A model generated the notes under the pieces. That model worked only from the letters and a program-made list of their open reading frames with translations. It ran no database searches and was not told the DNA's origin. From positions 1-64,000 of the forward strand of contig CAJXUS010000016.1 in NCBI GenBank assembly GCA_913060675.1: a stretch of 64,000 bases of DNA, read 5' to 3'. The position numbers and the translations under genes are program-made. This stretch comes from an uncultured Rhodospirillales bacterium (GTDB lineage Bacteria > Pseudomonadota > Alphaproteobacteria > Kiloniellales > Kiloniellaceae). Each line of letters starts with the position of its first letter. Within the stretch, counting starts at the first letter, position 1. Positions 62,264-64,000 of this stretch are shown here, in pieces.

Positions 62264-62659
62264 CTAGAATCCCAGAGCCTGCTTCACATGTTTTTTCAGC
62301 TGTACCATCGAAACTGGTTTAAGCAGATATCCACAAGCGCCATATTTGATTGCCTTGCCAACAATAGCTGCCTCTCCGTGACTTGTTAGAAAGATAACGG
62401 GCGCATTCCAACATTTTATTTCCTTGGCCTTTCGAAGTTTCTTGCGAAACTCCAGTCCATCGACCGGTTCCATTTCGATATCACAAAGGATCAGGGATGG
62501 ATTATTAAGCCGACACTGATCAAGACCTTCTTGGCCATTTTCGGCGACATGGACAGTTTCAAATCCTAGCTTGAATAACAAACTCACCAGCATTTTCTGT
62601 ATAAAGGCATGGTCATCAATCACAAGAACCGATTGATTGATATATTTTGATGCATTCAA
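62264..62659 (-). CDS. Single-domain response regulator (CheY-like)
   Basis: This 131-residue receiver domain without an output has acidic pocket DD in VLVIDDHAF (residues 12-20), phospho-acceptor aspartate in LILCDIEMEPVDGLE near residue 60, threonine/serine in IFLTSHGEAAI and lysine in GYLLKPVSM. It lies 72 bp downstream of a hybrid kinase gene on the same strand and is probably the final receiver of that phosphorelay. Confidence 0.9.
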   Translation of the reverse strand: MNASKYINQSVLVIDDHAFIQKMLVSLLFKLGFETVHVAENGQEGLDQCRLNNPSLILCDIEMEPVDGLEFRKKLRKAKEIKCWNAPVIFLTSHGEAAIVGKAIKYGACGYLLKPVSMVQLKKHVKQALGF

Positions 62660-62731
62660 AGTTCACACCCCAATATAATATTGTCGTTATTAATGCAGCC
62701 CTGTTTAATACAATCCACTATAAACCTGGTA

Positions 62732-64000
62732 TCATGAATTCTCGATTAACCGTTTTATAGATTGTTCCACTTTTCGAAAGGCGTCCTCAACTTGTTCAGC
62801 CTTTGTTAAAGCAAGATCACTGTCATCCTCGTTAACCGCTTTTTCAATACCAGAACAGATTCCTGCCAGTTCCATAGCACCAGCGCTGCGCGCGGCACCT
62901 GCAATGGAATGAGCAGTGCGTCGCAACAAGGTAAAATCTTTTTGGGACTGATGTCTTTGCAAAACGACGAGGTCCGGTTCGGTCGATTCCAGGAAATAAG
63001 AAAGCATCTCTAGGGCCATTTCATCAATATCGCCATAAATTTCCCTGATAACATCCTGATCTAAAACCAATAATGAAACAGCATTTTCTTCCGATAGGCC
63101 ACCCTCTATCTGGATCGGAACATCGGTCCCGTCAGCTGATGCCCTCGCCCCCGGCAACCAGGTCTCCAATATTTCATCCAGCTGAGCCAGTTCCACCGGT
63201 TTGCTCAAGAACGCATCCATACCCGCTGCTAAACATCGCTCTGCCTCGCCAGCCAACACATTCGCTGTAAGTGCAATGATTGGCAGCCGCGGACTTTGAG
63301 TTTTCATAATTTCCGGTGTTTCGGGAGCACTTTTTGCCTCCAATTCTCTCTTTCGGACCCGATCAGTTAATTCAAAACCATCCATTTCTGGCATGTCGCA
63401 GTCGGTGAACAGCAAACCATAGTCTTGTTGCGCAATCGACTGCCAAGCCTCGGCCCCATTAGAGACGATCTCACAGGCATAGCCCAGACGGTCCAGTTGT
63501 TTTGCAATAACCATCTGATTGGTTGGATTATCTTCGGCCACGAGAACCAACTGACCAGAGGCTAGGGCGTCTTCCACAGAGGGGGGCGGTTTACGGTCGC
63601 CAATTTCTGTACTCGCCACCATCAAACCATTATCCTGAGCAAGGCGCCCCGCAGCGACCCCAATCGCCCGATAGAGAGCGCTGCTGATCACCGGTTTGGT
63701 TAGATAAGATGTAAAGCCAAAATCGTGTAATTTTCGGCGGGCCTCTACTTCTTGATAATCGCTCAACAAGATCATCGGTGGTTTGGCCAGCTCAATACTT
63801 TCCATAATTGTTTCGCCGACATTCAACCCACTATCCGGTCCAACCTTGCTATCAATTAGGATCACATCAAAAGGCAGGGCCACATTCTGAGTGTCCTGTA
63901 GTGTCGCCATCGTCTGCTCTCGCGAGTGAGATACCTCAACACTGCAGTCTCTGGCGGTCAGGCTTCGTCCTAGGAAGTCACAGAGAACCAGATTTTCATC
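62732..64000 (-). CDS. Hybrid two-component protein, C-terminal part (two receivers and Hpt)
   Basis: The frame stays open to the right edge of the window, so the N-terminus (probably the kinase core) lies outside. The visible 422 residues contain a degenerate receiver (ending FGFTSYLTKPVISSALYRAI), a full receiver (LVLVAEDNPTNQMVIAKQLD, phospho-aspartate in LFTDCDMPEMDGFE, lysine in FLSKPVEL) and a C-terminal Hpt domain with the histidine in RRTAHSIAGAARSAGAMELA. This is the layout of BarA- or ArcB-like sensors. An ATG at 63910 lies inside the first receiver and is not the true start. Confidence 0.9.
   Translation of the reverse strand, partial: DENLVLCDFLGRSLTARDCSVEVSHSREQTMATLQDTQNVALPFDVILIDSKVGPDSGLNVGETIMESIELAKPPMILLSDYQEVEARRKLHDFGFTSYLTKPVISSALYRAIGVAAGRLAQDNGLMVASTEIGDRKPPPSVEDALASGQLVLVAEDNPTNQMVIAKQLDRLGYACEIVSNGAEAWQSIAQQDYGLLFTDCDMPEMDGFELTDRVRKRELEAKSAPETPEIMKTQSPRLPIIALTANVLAGEAERCLAAGMDAFLSKPVELAQLDEILETWLPGARASADGTDVPIQIEGGLSEENAVSLLVLDQDVIREIYGDIDEMALEMLSYFLESTEPDLVVLQRHQSQKDFTLLRRTAHSIAGAARSAGAMELAGICSGIEKAVNEDDSDLALTKAEQVEDAFRKVEQSIKRLIENS

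Noticed and set aside
63908..63910. ATG at 63910 as the start of the hybrid two-component gene
   Set aside because: The frame remains open and receiver-like to the window edge, and this codon falls inside the first receiver domain.
1..64000. CRISPR arrays, tRNA or rRNA genes, insertion sequences, prophage genes
   Set aside because: I looked for regular short repeats, cloverleaf-like segments, transposase motifs and phage structural genes on both strands and found none that I could support.

Overview
The window looks like chromosomal DNA of a free-living, probably marine, alphaproteobacterium of moderate GC. The evidence is the inositol operon layout (iolC fused to a DUF2090 domain, then iolD, iolE, iolB), many TRAP transporters, a PF07310-type PAS protein, RpiR/IolR regulators with GGAA-N6-TTCC boxes and a DddP-like enzyme. 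A Kiloniella/Rhodospirillales-type relative is my guess; the genus cannot be settled from this sequence. I saw no tRNA, rRNA, CRISPR array, insertion sequence or prophage. Both edges cut a gene: a DCC-family protein on the left and a hybrid two-component protein on the right.

Layout. 1-5.3 kb: a ynbA-ynbB-acyltransferase-VTT membrane lipid operon, a LysR regulator and two small unknown genes. 5.3-14 kb: housekeeping and stress genes (alpha/beta hydrolase, RhlE helicase, PAS protein, GST plus TetR, ArfB, a Crp-like regulator opposite a Spy-like protein, a CPA2 antiporter), with a decayed second copy of arfB at about 12 kb. 14.3-31.8 kb: a gamma-glutamyl/5-oxoproline/peptide scavenging region with gamma-glutamyltransferase, M20 and M81 hydrolases, two complete TRAP transporters, an RpiR regulator, a DSD/D-threonine aldolase-type PLP enzyme, 5-oxoprolinase PxpABC, and MarR-like and GAF-Fis regulators. 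31.9-34.5 kb: the phage-shock system, pspF facing pspABC, with a clear sigma-54 promoter. 34.6-37.3 kb: nicotinamide salvage to NAD (nadV and a NadM-Nudix fusion), each gene preceded by the same structured RNA leader. 37.7-57.3 kb: cyclitol uptake and catabolism with two ABC transporters, a TIM-barrel isomerase, two Gfo/Idh/MocA dehydrogenases, IolR, a LacI regulator, an inositol-monophosphatase-family enzyme, iolG and iolCDEB. 57.4-62.2 kb: an unusual catabolic locus with a HutH-like lyase lacking the glycine of its MIO triad, a DddP-like enzyme, a BesD/HalD-type 2-oxoglutarate oxygenase and a LysR regulator. 62.2-64 kb: a receiver protein and a hybrid kinase fragment.

How the genes work together. 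IolR-type boxes lie upstream of the isomerase/sugar-ABC operon, of iolR itself, of the AfuABC-like/phosphatase operon, and of iolG/iolC, so one regulator probably joins about 20 kb into one cyclitol regulon. The AfuABC-like transporter beside an inositol-phosphatase-type enzyme suggests import of phosphorylated cyclitols or sugars, dephosphorylation, oxidation by IolG and ring opening by IolEDBC. iolA is not in the window.

The strongest candidate for something undescribed is the pair of leaders before nadV and nadM. They share an 11-nt upstream element, a hairpin with a conserved 17-nt loop and covarying stem pairs, and a second hairpin that hides the ribosome binding site. This is what a translational riboswitch for NAD salvage would look like. 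Second is the 57-62 kb locus, where a HutH-like enzyme with an altered MIO site sits beside an amino-acid-oxygenase-type protein and a DddP-like enzyme.
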